Positions 8,605 to 17,114 of a DNA stretch of 64,000 bases are shown in pieces. The DNA comes from Salinisphaeraceae bacterium (GTDB taxonomy: Bacteria > Pseudomonadota > Gammaproteobacteria > Nevskiales > Salinisphaeraceae): positions 62,001-126,000 of the forward strand of contig NYTH01000054.1 of assembly GCA_002683405.1 (NCBI GenBank). The letters are read 5' to 3'. Under the pieces are notes generated by a model. The model did not search any database and was not told the origin of the DNA. It saw only the letters and a program-made list of their open reading frames with translations. A program made the translations under genes and the position numbers. The number at the start of each line of letters is the position of its first letter. Position 1 is the first letter of the stretch.

Positions 8605-9081
8605 CCCGGGCTCACGGCTGTCGTGCACGAAGCTTTCCAGAGCACCCACAATACGGGCCTGCCATAAACGGTTATAGACAGGACTCGGCGCGACCGACAG
8701 CACGCAGGTGCCGGATGCCGTGTGAAGCAGAATGCTCGGTGCCCGCAGCCATCGCTGCCGGTGGCCCGGCTGAACGTTGATCTGCTCGATTTCGCTGAAG
8801 TCGAAGCTATCTTCGTTCGCCAGCCGATACAGTCTCAGACCCGACAAACACAGCAAGCCCCGTGGCCGGGCGGCCGTGATCACGTTGATTCTGAAGCCGA
8901 AGGTAATAAAGCCCAGCAGGGCCAGCAGCAGCGCGAACGCCCCCGGATGGAGTCCGGTCGGGACGATGCCGGCCTTGAGTGCGTAGGCCAGCATGATGCC
9001 GGCGGCAATGGCTGCCAGCGGCAGCACCGCAACGTCGACAACAACGGCCTTTTTCGGGCTGTGACGAGCCAGGAAAAGCAT
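8545..9081 (-). CDS. Hypothetical membrane protein with PH-like domain
   Basis: 178 residues. Two N-terminal membrane segments (VAVLPLAAIAAGIMLAYAL and FALLLALLGFITFGF) are followed by a soluble half containing LCLSGLRLYRLANEDSFDFSEIEQINV and SILLHTASGTCVLSV. That layout is common in small membrane proteins with a bacterial PH-like (YcxB/DUF-type) domain, in which the domain reads as a beta barrel after a two-helix hairpin. Function unknown. The C-terminal tail is hydrophilic and Gln/Arg-rich. It converges with the preceding small membrane protein and may share a cell-envelope role with the PepSY and PhoPQ genes beside it. Confidence 0.6.
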   Translation of the reverse strand: MLFLARHSPKKAVVVDVAVLPLAAIAAGIMLAYALKAGIVPTGLHPGAFALLLALLGFITFGFRINVITAARPRGLLCLSGLRLYRLANEDSFDFSEIEQINVQPGHRQRWLRAPSILLHTASGTCVLSVAPSPVYNRLWQARIVGALESFVHDSREPGSVRPSQAQQPGNEQRQTRH

Positions 9082-9132
9082 GTCTTAAAAGCCTGTCAGG
9101 TAGCGGAACGATCGGGCTTTTGCGGCTGAGCC

Positions 9133-9158
9133 GGCGCGGCCCGCCGTGGAGCCGCGCC
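9133..9158 (-). terminator. GC-rich hairpin downstream of the PepSY gene
   Basis: An 8-bp perfect inverted repeat GGCGCGGC / GCCGCGCC with a 10-base loop lies 24-49 bases past the stop of the minus-strand PepSY gene. No T-run follows on the minus strand, so it is at best a weak or Rho-assisted terminator, or an mRNA-stabilising stem. Confidence 0.35.
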
Positions 9159-9181
9159 AGCCTGGCAAATGCAGATCCGCC

Positions 9182-9448
9182 CTAGTCGTCGCGCTCCACC
9201 TGGCTGATCTGACCGGTTGCCCCGTCCACGTTGAATTCGACGAACTGCCCGTCCGGGCTGGTCGCCGTCACTTCGTAAACGCCGCCATCGCGGTCAATTT
9301 CCTGAAATGCCGAATAGCCCTGCTTTTCCAGCTGCTGCAGCACTTCGACCATGGTCATGAGCTTCGCCGTACCCGCCGGCTGCGCCATGGCGCTGGTGGC
9401 GAACAGGGTGGTTGCGGCCAGACCTGCGGCTGAGAAAATCTTTATCAT
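9182..9448 (-). CDS. PepSY domain periplasmic protein
   Basis: 88 residues from the chosen ATG, which directly begins a Sec signal peptide (MIKIFSAAGLAATTLFATSAMAQ, cleavage after AMA). An ATG 33 bases upstream would put a charged stretch before the signal and is less likely. The mature part (LQQLEKQGYSAFQEIDRDGGVYEVTATSPDGQFVEFNVDGATGQI) is a single PepSY fold: helix, then strands with a Y-V-T-A and a DG-TG-I ending. Such proteins bind or inhibit periplasmic partners. It is divergent from a second small secreted protein and the PhoPQ-like genes, so a role as modulator or target of that sensor is plausible. Confidence 0.8.
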   Translation of the reverse strand: MIKIFSAAGLAATTLFATSAMAQPAGTAKLMTMVEVLQQLEKQGYSAFQEIDRDGGVYEVTATSPDGQFVEFNVDGATGQISQVERDD

Positions 9449-9559
9449 TCGTGTCGTCCTTGCTTCGAAATGAGCCTGCATGGTGCCGGCGCGCGTTTGA
9501 ACCGCTTGCGAATGGTCTGTTCATCCAATATTCATCACGTTTACGGCTACATGCGCGTC

Positions 9560-9889
9560 ATGAAATCCATACTTTTATGTCTGGGGCTGGCCCTGCCCGC
9601 CCTCGCCTACGCCGATGTAGATCAGCGGGCCGCCCGAGCGGCGCTCAAGGCCGGCGAAATTCGGCCGCTGACCGAATTGCTGGCGTTCGTGGACACGCGC
9701 TGCAACGGCGATCTCATCGAAATCGAGCTCGAGCGGGGCGACGCCGGCTGGTATTACGAAATCAAGCTGCTGGGGCCGGAGAGCGACATCAACGAGCTGG
9801 AATATCACGCCCACAGCTTCGCGTTGATTGAAGCCGAGGGACGCAATCTGGACCTGCTCGAATGTGTACCTGAAGGCACGCCCCGCTAG
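9560..9889 (+). CDS. Secreted PepSY-like protein upstream of the two-component system
   Basis: 109 residues. Start chosen at the ATG that begins the signal peptide MKSILLCLGLALPALAYA; the frame is open to 9470 but that adds no sensible N-terminus, and an ATG at 9551 is a close alternative. The mature part contains LKAGEIRPLTELLAFVDTRCNGDLIEIELERGDAGWYYEIKLLG, which matches the PepSY-type pattern (helix, then IEIELE..GWYYEIKLL) seen next to PhoPQ/QseBC systems. Its stop TAG overlaps the GTG start of the response regulator, so it is translationally coupled to it. A likely function is periplasmic sensing or feedback on the kinase. Confidence 0.8.
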   Translation: MKSILLCLGLALPALAYADVDQRAARAALKAGEIRPLTELLAFVDTRCNGDLIEIELERGDAGWYYEIKLLGPESDINELEYHAHSFALIEAEGRNLDLLECVPEGTPR

Positions 9890-10554
9890 TGCGCGTACTG
9901 GTTATCGAGGACGACGCGCGGTTGCGCGAGCAGCTCGTTAGCAGTCTTGAACAGGGCGGCTACGCCGTGGATGCGGCGCAGGACGGCGAAACCGGACACT
10001 TCCTCGGCGAAACCGAGACGGTGGACGCCATCATCCTGGATCTCGGGCTGCCGCAGCTCGACGGGCTGTCGCTGCTGCGCAAGCTGCGCGCCAGCGGCAG
10101 CCGGACGCCCGTACTCATACTGACCGCACGCGACGCCTGGCACGAAAAGGTCGAGGGTATCGATGCGGGCGCCGATGATTATCTGGCCAAACCGTTCAAC
10201 ATGGAGGAGCTGCTGGCCCGCCTGCGTGCGTTGATTCGCCGCGCCACCGGGCACGCCAGCGCGGTACTCGAGCACGCGGGCGTTACGCTGGATACGCGCA
10301 CCGCACGGGTATCGATCAACGGCAACCCCGTCAAGCTGACGGCGCATGAATACCGTGTGCTGCTGTACCTCATGCATCACGCCGGCGTCGTGGTCTCGCG
10401 CAGCGAGTTGGTCGAACACATCTACGCGCAGGATTTCGATCGCGACTCGAATACCATTGAAGTCTTCGTGCGGCGGCTTCGCAGCAAACTCGGCCAGGAC
10501 GTGATTCACACCGAAAGAGGACTGGGCTACCGCCTCGGTCCCGCGTGCGGCTGA
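9889..10554 (+). CDS. OmpR-family response regulator, PhoP/QseB-like
   Basis: 221 residues starting with GTG. Receiver domain 1-115 with acidic pocket Glu7/Asp8/Asp9, phospho-acceptor Asp51 in IILDLGLPQLDG, the switch Thr in LTARDAW and Lys in YLAKPF. A winged-helix DNA-binding domain follows (VKLTAHEYRVLLYLMHH, then FVRRLRSKLG and GLGYRL). The PFNMEELLARLRAL linker and overall form are those of PhoP/QseB/PmrA. It is coupled to the secreted gene upstream and overlaps the kinase gene by 10 bases. It probably controls an envelope-stress or cation response, but the target cannot be read here. Confidence 0.93.
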   Translation: MRVLVIEDDARLREQLVSSLEQGGYAVDAAQDGETGHFLGETETVDAIILDLGLPQLDGLSLLRKLRASGSRTPVLILTARDAWHEKVEGIDAGADDYLAKPFNMEELLARLRALIRRATGHASAVLEHAGVTLDTRTARVSINGNPVKLTAHEYRVLLYLMHHAGVVVSRSELVEHIYAQDFDRDSNTIEVFVRRLRSKLGQDVIHTERGLGYRLGPACG

Positions 10555-11903
10555 CGCTTTCCAACTCGCTCCAGTCACGGCTGTTGCTGGGCGCGGGCGC
10601 CTGGTCGGTTCTGGCGCTGATCATTACCGGCCTGCTGCTGGCCTATCTGATGCGCGAGCAGCTCGAATCCCAGGTGCAGCAGCGGCTGGCTGCAGACATG
10701 ACCCAGCTGCTCGGCAAGGTCGAAATGTCGGCCGACGAGCGTCTGACCATCCAGCGCGACCTGAGCGATCCGCTCTATCAGAAAATCTATTCCGGCAGCT
10801 ACTGGCAGCTCAGCCGCGACGGCGTGGTCGTGCTGCGCTCACGGTCACTTTGGGATCAGGACCTGCCGCCGCAGGCCGCGCAACCCTCGGACGAATCCGG
10901 CTTTGCCTATCTCGGTGGCCCGCAGTCACAGAAGCTGCTCAGCCTGCAGCGTCAGGTCACCCTGCCCCGCGTGCCCGGCCGCCTTTCGGTGCAGATCACG
11001 CGCGACCTGGCGGAAATCGATTCGGCAATGCGTCAGTTCAACCTAGTGCTGGCTTCCGGACTGGGCATTCTCGCGCTGGGTTTGATCGTTGCCAGTTTTC
11101 TGCAGGTCCGCCTGGGCTTGCGCCCGCTCAGGCGCATGCGCCGCGGGCTGGCGGAAATTCGCCAGGGGGAAGCGACCGGGCTCACCGGTCGCTATCCGGT
11201 GGAAGTTCAGCCACTGGTTGAGGATCTGAACGGTGTGCTGAGCGACAATGCCGCCCTCATCGAGCGCGCCCGAAGTCGGGCCGGCAACCTGGCGCATGCG
11301 CTCAAGACCCCCCTGTCGGTACTGGCCAACGAAGCGCGCGAACGCCAGCGTGCAGGCGACCCGGTCGGTGACCGGCTGGACGTTGAAATTCGCAACATGC
11401 GAACCCAGCTGGACTGGCATCTGGCGCACGCCCGCGTGGCCGCCGCCCGCCGTCCCGGCATGAGCACCTCTGTGGATTTCGTGGCCGACCGCCTGGTTCG
11501 CACCCTCACCAAGCTTTATCCGGAAAACCGGATTGACCGGCACGGCACGACCGGACTGAAATTCGCAGGCGAGCTGCAGGATCTGGAGCAGATGCTGGGC
11601 AATCTGCTCGACAACGCCTGCAAGTGGGCCACCCGGCAGGTCGATCTCCGCGTGGCTGACAACGCAAGCGGTATTCTGATCTGCGTGGAAGACGACGGGC
11701 CGGGACTGAGCGACGAGCTGAAGGTGCACGCCCTGCAGCGCGGCAAGCGTCTGGATGAAAAATCGCCCGGCGACGGCCTGGGGCTGTCCATCGTCAAGGA
11801 ACTCGCTGAACTCTACCGCGGCGAACTGCGTCTGGGCGACGCGCCCGCCGGCGGTCTGGCCGTCACGCTGGTCTTGCCCGCCGTGAACGCCGAGCGTCGC
11901 TAG
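10545..11903 (+). CDS. Sensor histidine kinase, PhoQ/QseC-like
   Basis: 452 residues. Two membrane helices (about 14-36 and 168-190) bracket a periplasmic sensor domain of about 130 residues, followed by a HAMP-like linker (LRPLRRMRRGLAEIRQG). The H-box is RAGNLAHALKTPLSVL with His251; the ATPase domain has N-box NLLDNACKWA, G1 DDGPGLSD and G2 GDGLGLSIVKELAELY. GTG start overlapping the regulator gene. It phosphorylates the adjacent regulator. The HALKTPL H-box, the short sensor domain and the pairing with PepSY-like proteins fit the PhoQ group of this gammaproteobacterial type. Confidence 0.92.
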   Translation: MRLTLSNSLQSRLLLGAGAWSVLALIITGLLLAYLMREQLESQVQQRLAADMTQLLGKVEMSADERLTIQRDLSDPLYQKIYSGSYWQLSRDGVVVLRSRSLWDQDLPPQAAQPSDESGFAYLGGPQSQKLLSLQRQVTLPRVPGRLSVQITRDLAEIDSAMRQFNLVLASGLGILALGLIVASFLQVRLGLRPLRRMRRGLAEIRQGEATGLTGRYPVEVQPLVEDLNGVLSDNAALIERARSRAGNLAHALKTPLSVLANEARERQRAGDPVGDRLDVEIRNMRTQLDWHLAHARVAAARRPGMSTSVDFVADRLVRTLTKLYPENRIDRHGTTGLKFAGELQDLEQMLGNLLDNACKWATRQVDLRVADNASGILICVEDDGPGLSDELKVHALQRGKRLDEKSPGDGLGLSIVKELAELYRGELRLGDAPAGGLAVTLVLPAVNAERR

Positions 11904-11912
11904 CGGCCGAAC

Positions 11913-12506
11913 TCAGCCGCCGGTGGAGGCGGTCTGCCGCGCCTTGGCAACCTTGTAGAACTGATAGAGATGAAACTGGAATGACGGCGCCAGGTCGTTT
12001 CCCGCCACCGCAATGCTGTTGGTGTTGCCCACCACCGTAACGGCCAACGCCTGTGCGTTGATCATGTATACAAGCTGGGTTTCCGTCAGCTGAAATGTCG
12101 CGGTTTCGCGATGCGCCTTGGCGAGAATGCGGGATTCCGCCAGGTCATGCTCGCTGGGCCTGATCGTGAACTGGTTGTCGTCTGCCACGACCTGAAGTTC
12201 GACATAGGGATTGATGCGCTTCTTCGTAATCTGCGGATCGTTTTGCGCAATGACGTTTTCGAGCAGCAGATACCAGTTGTTTCCCACCATGGCCGGGTTG
12301 GCGAACAGGCCGACGGCCGTCTTGCTGAGCTTCACCGAATAAGGCTTGGCCGTCAGATGATTGTGCTCGGACAGGATGAAAGGGCGATCACCGATATGAG
12401 AGCGGTGGCCCTGAATGGTGAACTTGCCACCCTGGCCCACCGCGCAACCGGCGAGCAGCAGGCTCGAAAGCACAAGCGCCTGGGCGCGAACAAGGGAAAG
12501 CGTCAT
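11913..12506 (-). CDS. Hypothetical outer-membrane lipoprotein
   Basis: 197 residues from the ATG chosen because it starts a lipoprotein signal: MTLSLVRAQALVLSSLLLAGC, lipobox LLAG-Cys21. An upstream ATG at 12557 would add 17 residues before the signal. The mature protein has no cysteines or recognised domain; it shows mixed alpha/beta character with a conserved-looking stretch FANPAMVGNNWYLLLENV and a C-terminal YQFYKVAK. After Cys comes Ala-Val, so export to the outer membrane is expected (no Asp at +2). It converges with the kinase gene and lies beyond recQ on the same strand. Confidence 0.7.
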   Translation of the reverse strand: MTLSLVRAQALVLSSLLLAGCAVGQGGKFTIQGHRSHIGDRPFILSEHNHLTAKPYSVKLSKTAVGLFANPAMVGNNWYLLLENVIAQNDPQITKKRINPYVELQVVADDNQFTIRPSEHDLAESRILAKAHRETATFQLTETQLVYMINAQALAVTVVGNTNSIAVAGNDLAPSFQFHLYQFYKVAKARQTASTGG

Positions 12507-12581
12507 AGCGACCGCGGGTGCCTGGAGTGGTGAACGCGATTTTATACGAAGCTGCACCAGCGTGGAGCAGGCGGCGCTGTT

Positions 12582-14417
12582 TCAGGCGTCGTCGCCCTGC
12601 ATGTGCGCCCGGATGACGGCCAAGAACTGCTCGCCATAGGCTTCGAGCTTCTTGCGCCCCACGCCGTGGATCGCCAGAAAGGCCTCGTCCGTGCGCGGCT
12701 GCTCATTCACGAGTTCACTCAGTGTCTTGTCTGAAAACACGACGTAGGGCGGTACATTCTGCTCGCCTGCCAGGGTGGTCCGCAGCGTCTTGAGCCGGTT
12801 CCAGAGCGCTTCGTCTGCCCCCGCAAAGGCCGGGCCGGCCGAGCTGCCGCTGCGCTTGCGGGCCTGACTGCGGCGATCCTTGCGCAGTTGTACGCCCTGC
12901 CCGTCCTTGAGCACCTCCCGCGCGCGAGGGCCCAGCCGCAGGCCGCCGTAGCCTTCGCTATCGGCTTCGAGATAGCCCAGCGCGGTGAGCTGCCGGAGGA
13001 CCGATCGCCAGGTCTTGGCGTCGATCGACTCGCCCACCCCGTAGGTCGAGAGGCGGTCGTGGCCCCACTGAACCGCACGCTCGGTCTCGCTGCCGGTCAG
13101 GTGCTGGACCAGATACTGGCTGCCAAAGCGCTGGCCGGTCCGGTAGACCGCCGACAGCGCCATCTGGGTGGCCCGCGTGGCGTCCCATGTTTCGGGCGGA
13201 TCGAGGCAGACATCGCAGTTGCCGCAGGGTTCGGGCAGCGTTTCGCCGAAGTATTCCAGCAGCGTCTGCCGGCGGCAGCTGGCCAGCTCGCAGTAGGCCA
13301 GCATGGCGTCCAGCTTGCGGCGCTCGATCCGTTTGCGCGCGTCCGGCGCCTGGCCGTCGTCGATCATGCGTCGCCGCTGGACCACGTCGCCCAGGCCGTA
13401 ATGCATCCAGGCCGTGGCCGGCTCTCCGTCACGTCCGGCGCGGCCGGTTTCCTGATAGTAGCCTTCCAGCGTGCCCGGAATATCCAGGTGGGCGACGAAA
13501 CGCACATCCGGCTTGTCGATGCCCATGCCGAACGCCACGGTAGCCACCATGATGACGCCTTCCTCGCGCAGAAACCGCGTCTGATTCGCCTGCCGCTCGT
13601 CATGGCTCAGCCCGGCGTGGTAGGCCAGCGCCTGGTGGCCGCTGTCGGCCAGCCACGCGGCAATGGCTTCCGTTTTCTTGCGCGACAGACAGTAGACAAT
13701 GCCCGACTGACCGGCATGTTCGCGCTCGATCAGCGCCAGCAGCTGGGGTTTGGCGGCGCCCTGCTCGGCCACCCGGTAACAGATGTTGGGCCGGTCGAAG
13801 CTGTGAACGAACCACTGCGCCTGACGCAGCTGAAGCCGGTCGGCAATCTCCTCGCGCGTGGGCAGGTCGGCGGTGGCCGTCAGCGCAATTCGCGGGACCT
13901 GCTCGAATAGCCCCGGCAGGCGCGCAAGCTGCATGTATTCCGGCCGGAAATCATGGCCCCACTGCGACACGCAGTGGGCTTCGTCAATGGCAATCAGGGC
14001 CAGCGAATAGTCGGCCAGCCAGGCCAGCGTGCGGTCCTGCAGGAGCCGCTCGGGCGCCATGTAGAGCAGGTCCAGTTCGCCCTGGCGCGCGCGGGTTTCA
14101 ATATCGCGCTGCGCCTGCGGCGTCAGGCTGGAATTGAGCACGGCGGCGCGCACGCCCAGCTGGCGAAGCGAGGCCACCTGGTCATCCATCAGCGCGATAA
14201 GGGGGGAGACGACAATCGCCAGTCCCGGCCGCAGCAGTGCCGGAAGCTGGTAGCAGATCGATTTGCCGCCGCCCGTGGGCATGAGGACCAGCGCATCGCC
14301 GCCCTGTACCACGCAATCGACGATATCGCGTTGCCGGCCCCGGAAACTGTCGAAGCCGAAAACGCTCGACAGCACCGACTGCGCGGAGGGCGCAGCGCCT
14401 GCTTCGTCCGCCGCCAC
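12582..14417 (-). CDS. recQ: ATP-dependent DNA helicase RecQ
   Basis: 611 residues, the E. coli RecQ length. Superfamily-2 3'-5' helicase for recombination and fork repair. Walker [20 protein letters not shown] box [20 protein letters not shown] including the aromatic-rich loop, motif IV-VI with [11 protein letters not shown] and [12 protein letters not shown], the RQC zinc site (CELASCRR...CGNCDVC), a winged helix, and a C-terminal HRDC domain ([11 protein letters not shown]...[15 protein letters not shown]). It lies 20 bases after the LiuC/AtuE-like hydratase stop, so the two are probably co-transcribed, an arrangement with no obvious functional link. Confidence 0.96.
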   Translation of the reverse strand: MAADEAGAAPSAQSVLSSVFGFDSFRGRQRDIVDCVVQGGDALVLMPTGGGKSICYQLPALLRPGLAIVVSPLIALMDDQVASLRQLGVRAAVLNSSLTPQAQRDIETRARQGELDLLYMAPERLLQDRTLAWLADYSLALIAIDEAHCVSQWGHDFRPEYMQLARLPGLFEQVPRIALTATADLPTREEIADRLQLRQAQWFVHSFDRPNICYRVAEQGAAKPQLLALIEREHAGQSGIVYCLSRKKTEAIAAWLADSGHQALAYHAGLSHDERQANQTRFLREEGVIMVATVAFGMGIDKPDVRFVAHLDIPGTLEGYYQETGRAGRDGEPATAWMHYGLGDVVQRRRMIDDGQAPDARKRIERRKLDAMLAYCELASCRRQTLLEYFGETLPEPCGNCDVCLDPPETWDATRATQMALSAVYRTGQRFGSQYLVQHLTGSETERAVQWGHDRLSTYGVGESIDAKTWRSVLRQLTALGYLEADSEGYGGLRLGPRAREVLKDGQGVQLRKDRRSQARKRSGSSAGPAFAGADEALWNRLKTLRTTLAGEQNVPPYVVFSDKTLSELVNEQPRTDEAFLAIHGVGRKKLEAYGEQFLAVIRAHMQGDDA

Positions 14418-14437
14418 GGTACCGGACTCCCGGGCGT

Positions 14438-15256
14438 CTACTGTGCCCAGTGCGGACGCCGTTTTTCGATGAACGCCTCGTTGCCTTCGCGCCCCTCTTC
14501 CGAGTGCAGCGCGGTGGAGAAGACGACCGCCGCGTGATCAAGCAGCGACCCCAGCGGCTCGCCGCCCTCGGCGCGCAGCATGATCTTCTTGGTGGCGGCG
14601 TTGGCGTCCGGCGCGCAGCGCTGAATCAGCTTGATCGTCTCCTGCAGCCGGTTGTTCACCGCCGCGTCATCGGGCTCGCTGAAATGAACCAGGCCCAGAC
14701 GCAGGGCTTCCGCACCGTCGAACCGCACGCCGCACACGCCCAGGCGGCGGGCCTGCGTCAGGCCGATGCGGGCGACGACAAAGGGCGAAATCTGGGCCGG
14801 CACCAGGCCAAGCCCGGTTTCCGGCAAACCGAACTTCGCGTCGGCGCGGGCAATGGCCACGTCGGATACACAGGCCACGCCAAACCCGCCGCCGAGCACC
14901 GCGCCTTCCAGTACGGCGACCAGCGCGGGCCGGCAGCTGTTGGCCAGTTCGAGAAAACGGCCGATGCGGCGGATATAGGTGGCCGCGTCATCGCTGCCGT
15001 CCAGACTGCCGGGCGACTGGCGCAGCGTGGCCATGTCCTTGATGTCGCCACCCGCGCAGAAATTGCCCTCGGCGCCGCGCATGACCACCACGCGAATAGC
15101 TTCGTTATCATCGGCCTCGAGCGCCTCGAAAACCTCGACCAGCTCGTCGACCATATGCTCGCTCATGGCGTTGCGCGCCGCGGGCCTATCCAGCGTCAGA
15201 TGCAGAACCGGGCCTTCCCGTTCCAGTCTCAGGGTGTCGCACTCGGGCAGTTTCAT
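14438..15256 (-). CDS. Enoyl-CoA hydratase family, LiuC/AtuE-like
   Basis: 272 residues. Crotonase fold with oxyanion segment [15 protein letters not shown] and [15 protein letters not shown]. The first crotonase acid (Glu144) is replaced by Gly in GGFGVA while the second is kept in [11 protein letters not shown]. The following [12 protein letters not shown] matches the branch containing 3-methylglutaconyl-CoA hydratase (LiuC) and isohexenylglutaconyl-CoA hydratase (AtuE) of leucine and acyclic terpene breakdown. The start is preceded by AGGAGAAGG and lies only 30 bases after the etfBA terminator, so it needs its own promoter or read-through. No biotin carboxylase partner genes (liuB/D, atuC/F) are present here, so the substrate stays open. 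Confidence 0.85.
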   Translation of the reverse strand: MKLPECDTLRLEREGPVLHLTLDRPAARNAMSEHMVDELVEVFEALEADDNEAIRVVVMRGAEGNFCAGGDIKDMATLRQSPGSLDGSDDAATYIRRIGRFLELANSCRPALVAVLEGAVLGGGFGVACVSDVAIARADAKFGLPETGLGLVPAQISPFVVARIGLTQARRLGVCGVRFDGAEALRLGLVHFSEPDDAAVNNRLQETIKLIQRCAPDANAATKKIMLRAEGGEPLGSLLDHAAVVFSTALHSEEGREGNEAFIEKRRPHWAQ

Positions 15257-15284
15257 CAGGGCCTTCTCCTCAAGTCACAATCAA

Positions 15285-15315
15285 AAAGCGGGGCTGGCCG
15301 CAGCCGCCCCGCTTT
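15285..15315 (-). terminator. Rho-independent terminator of etfBA
   Basis: Perfect 9-bp stem AAAGCGGGG / CCCCGCTTT around a 13-base loop, 29 bases past the etfA stop. On the minus strand the stem runs into TTTTT, giving a classical intrinsic terminator. The A-tract on the other side is not followed by a gene that would need a plus-strand terminator. Confidence 0.88.
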
Positions 15316-15343
15316 CGCGAAAGCCGTCCACAACTCAGGTGGA

Positions 15344-16291
15344 TCAGCCCAGCGCTTCTTCCAGCTCCGGGATCACCTTGAACAGGTCTCCCACCAGGCC
15401 GTAGTCGGCGACCTCGAAAATGGGCGCTTCCTCGTCCTTGTTGATGGCGATGATCGTGCCGGCATCCTTGATACCCGCCAGATGCTGAATGGCGCCGGAA
15501 ATGCCGAAGCACATGTACAGCTCGGGCGCGATGATCTTGCCGGTCTGACCCACCTGCATGTCGTTGGGCACGAAACCGGAGTCCACCGCGGCACGCGAGG
15601 CGCCCACAGCCGCGCCCATTTTGTCCGCCAGGCTGAAGATAATGTCGAAGTTTTCCTTGCTGCCGACGCCGCGGCCGCCCGAAATCACCTTGCCGGCGCT
15701 GGCCAGGTCAGGGCGATCGCTGCTGCCGCCGGTATCGGCACTGACGAAGCGCGTATGGGACGGCAGTTCGGCATCCAGCGACAGCGCCTCGACCTCGGCC
15801 GAGCCGCCATCAGCGGCGGCATCAAACGAGGCGCAACGCACCGACGCCACCAGCACCTGATCGCCGGGTGCTTCAACCGTGACCACGGCATTGCCGGCGT
15901 AGATGGGGCGCTCGAATTCGTGCGGGCCGTTCACCGCCATGATGTCTGTGATCATGCCCACACCCAGCAGTGCGGCCACGCGCGGCATCAAGTCCTTGCC
16001 GAACGTGGTGTTGGGCCCCAGAACGTGGGTGTAGTCGTTCTGCTTGGCTGCGGCCACGACCTGCGGTGCAAAGGTGGCGGCCAGCGGATGCTCGTTTTCG
16101 GCCCGCTCGACGCTCAGTACCTTGGTCACGCCCTCGATCTTGGCCGCGGCTTCGGCCGCCGAACCGGATGCGCTGAGCACCAGCACGTCGACCGAATCCG
16201 GCGACAGGTCCTGCGCACAGGTGACCGCGCGCGCGGTACTGCCCTGCAGTTCGCCTTCGAATACGTCGGCAACAATCAATACCTTGCTCAT
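15344..16291 (-). CDS. etfA: Electron transfer flavoprotein subunit alpha
   Basis: 315 residues. ETF carries electrons from acyl-CoA dehydrogenases to ETF-ubiquinone oxidoreductase. The N-terminal domain starts MSKVLIVADVFEGELQ; the C-terminal FAD domain contains ISGGRGVGSKENFDII, AVGASRAAVDSG, VGQTGKIIAPELYMCFGISGAIQHLAG and INKDEEAPIFEVADYGLVGDLF, the complete family signature. The start overlaps the etfB stop by 4 bases, so the two subunits are translationally coupled and made in equal amounts. A strong terminator follows. Confidence 0.96.
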   Translation of the reverse strand: MSKVLIVADVFEGELQGSTARAVTCAQDLSPDSVDVLVLSASGSAAEAAAKIEGVTKVLSVERAENEHPLAATFAPQVVAAAKQNDYTHVLGPNTTFGKDLMPRVAALLGVGMITDIMAVNGPHEFERPIYAGNAVVTVEAPGDQVLVASVRCASFDAAADGGSAEVEALSLDAELPSHTRFVSADTGGSSDRPDLASAGKVISGGRGVGSKENFDIIFSLADKMGAAVGASRAAVDSGFVPNDMQVGQTGKIIAPELYMCFGISGAIQHLAGIKDAGTIIAINKDEEAPIFEVADYGLVGDLFKVIPELEEALG

Positions 16292-17034
16292 ACCAGCCCC
16301 TTGTCCTTCATCTTGCTGACCAGTTCATTGACGTCTTCAACCATCACGCCGGGCTCGCGCTCGGGCGGCGGCGCCGTCTTGGTCACGTTGAGTTTCACGG
16401 CTTCCTCGATACCCAGATCCTCGACCGACATGGCGTCAATCGGCTTCTTCTTTGCCTTCATGATGTCGGGCAGCTTGAGGTAGCGCGGCTCGTTCAGGCG
16501 CAGATCGGTGGTGATCACGGCCGGCAGGTCGACCTCGATGGTTTCCAGGCCGGAGTCCACCTCGCGGGTCACTTTGGCCTTGTCGCCGTCGAACTCGATG
16601 GCAGAGGCAAAAGTCGCCTGCGGCAGGTCCAGCAGCGCGGCAGTCATCTGGCCGGTCTGGTTGGCGTCGTCATCAATGGCCTGCTTGCCGGTCAGCAGCA
16701 CCTTGGGCTGTTCCTTCTCGAACAGCTTGGCCAGGATGCGCGCGGCGGTGAGCGGCTGAATTTCCTCATCGGTCTTGACGTGGATGGCACGGTCGGCGCC
16801 AAACGCCAGAGCGCTGCGCAGCTGCTCCTCGGCCTTGGCCGGGCCGATGGTCACGGCGATGACTTCCTCGGCCGTGCCGGCATCCTTCATCTGGACCGCC
16901 TGCTCCATGGCGATTTCGTCGAAGGGGTTCATGCTCATCTTCACGCCGTCAAGATTGACGCCGGAGCCATCCCCCTTGACTTGGATGCGGACGTTGTAGT
17001 CCACCACCCGTTTCACACTCACCATTACTTTCAT
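16288..17034 (-). CDS. etfB: Electron transfer flavoprotein subunit beta
   Basis: 248 residues, standard length. It forms the heterodimer with EtfA and binds AMP. Signature segments: MKVMVSVKRVVDYNVRI, MSMNPFDEIAMEQAVQ, AFGADRAIHVKT, LLTGKQAIDDDANQTGQM and the C-terminal KAKKKPID recognition-loop region that contacts dehydrogenases. It is the first gene of the etfBA pair and lies 80 bases downstream of the ETF-QO gene on the same strand, with AGGAAAGA before the start. Confidence 0.96.
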   Translation of the reverse strand: MKVMVSVKRVVDYNVRIQVKGDGSGVNLDGVKMSMNPFDEIAMEQAVQMKDAGTAEEVIAVTIGPAKAEEQLRSALAFGADRAIHVKTDEEIQPLTAARILAKLFEKEQPKVLLTGKQAIDDDANQTGQMTAALLDLPQATFASAIEFDGDKAKVTREVDSGLETIEVDLPAVITTDLRLNEPRYLKLPDIMKAKKKPIDAMSVEDLGIEEAVKLNVTKTAPPPEREPGVMVEDVNELVSKMKDKGLV

Positions 17035-17114
17035 GCTGGTTCTCTTTCCTGTGTTGCGTTGTTTTCGGGTTTTCAGCCGTCAGCGACGCCGTGCCAGCCG
17101 CCGACGCTCGCGTT

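Noticed and set aside
14438-15256. LiuC/AtuE-like hydratase as an inactivated crotonase because one catalytic Glu is Gly
   Set aside because: The surrounding motif ([17 protein letters not shown]) fits the LiuC/AtuE branch, where the first acid also varies, so loss of function is not implied.
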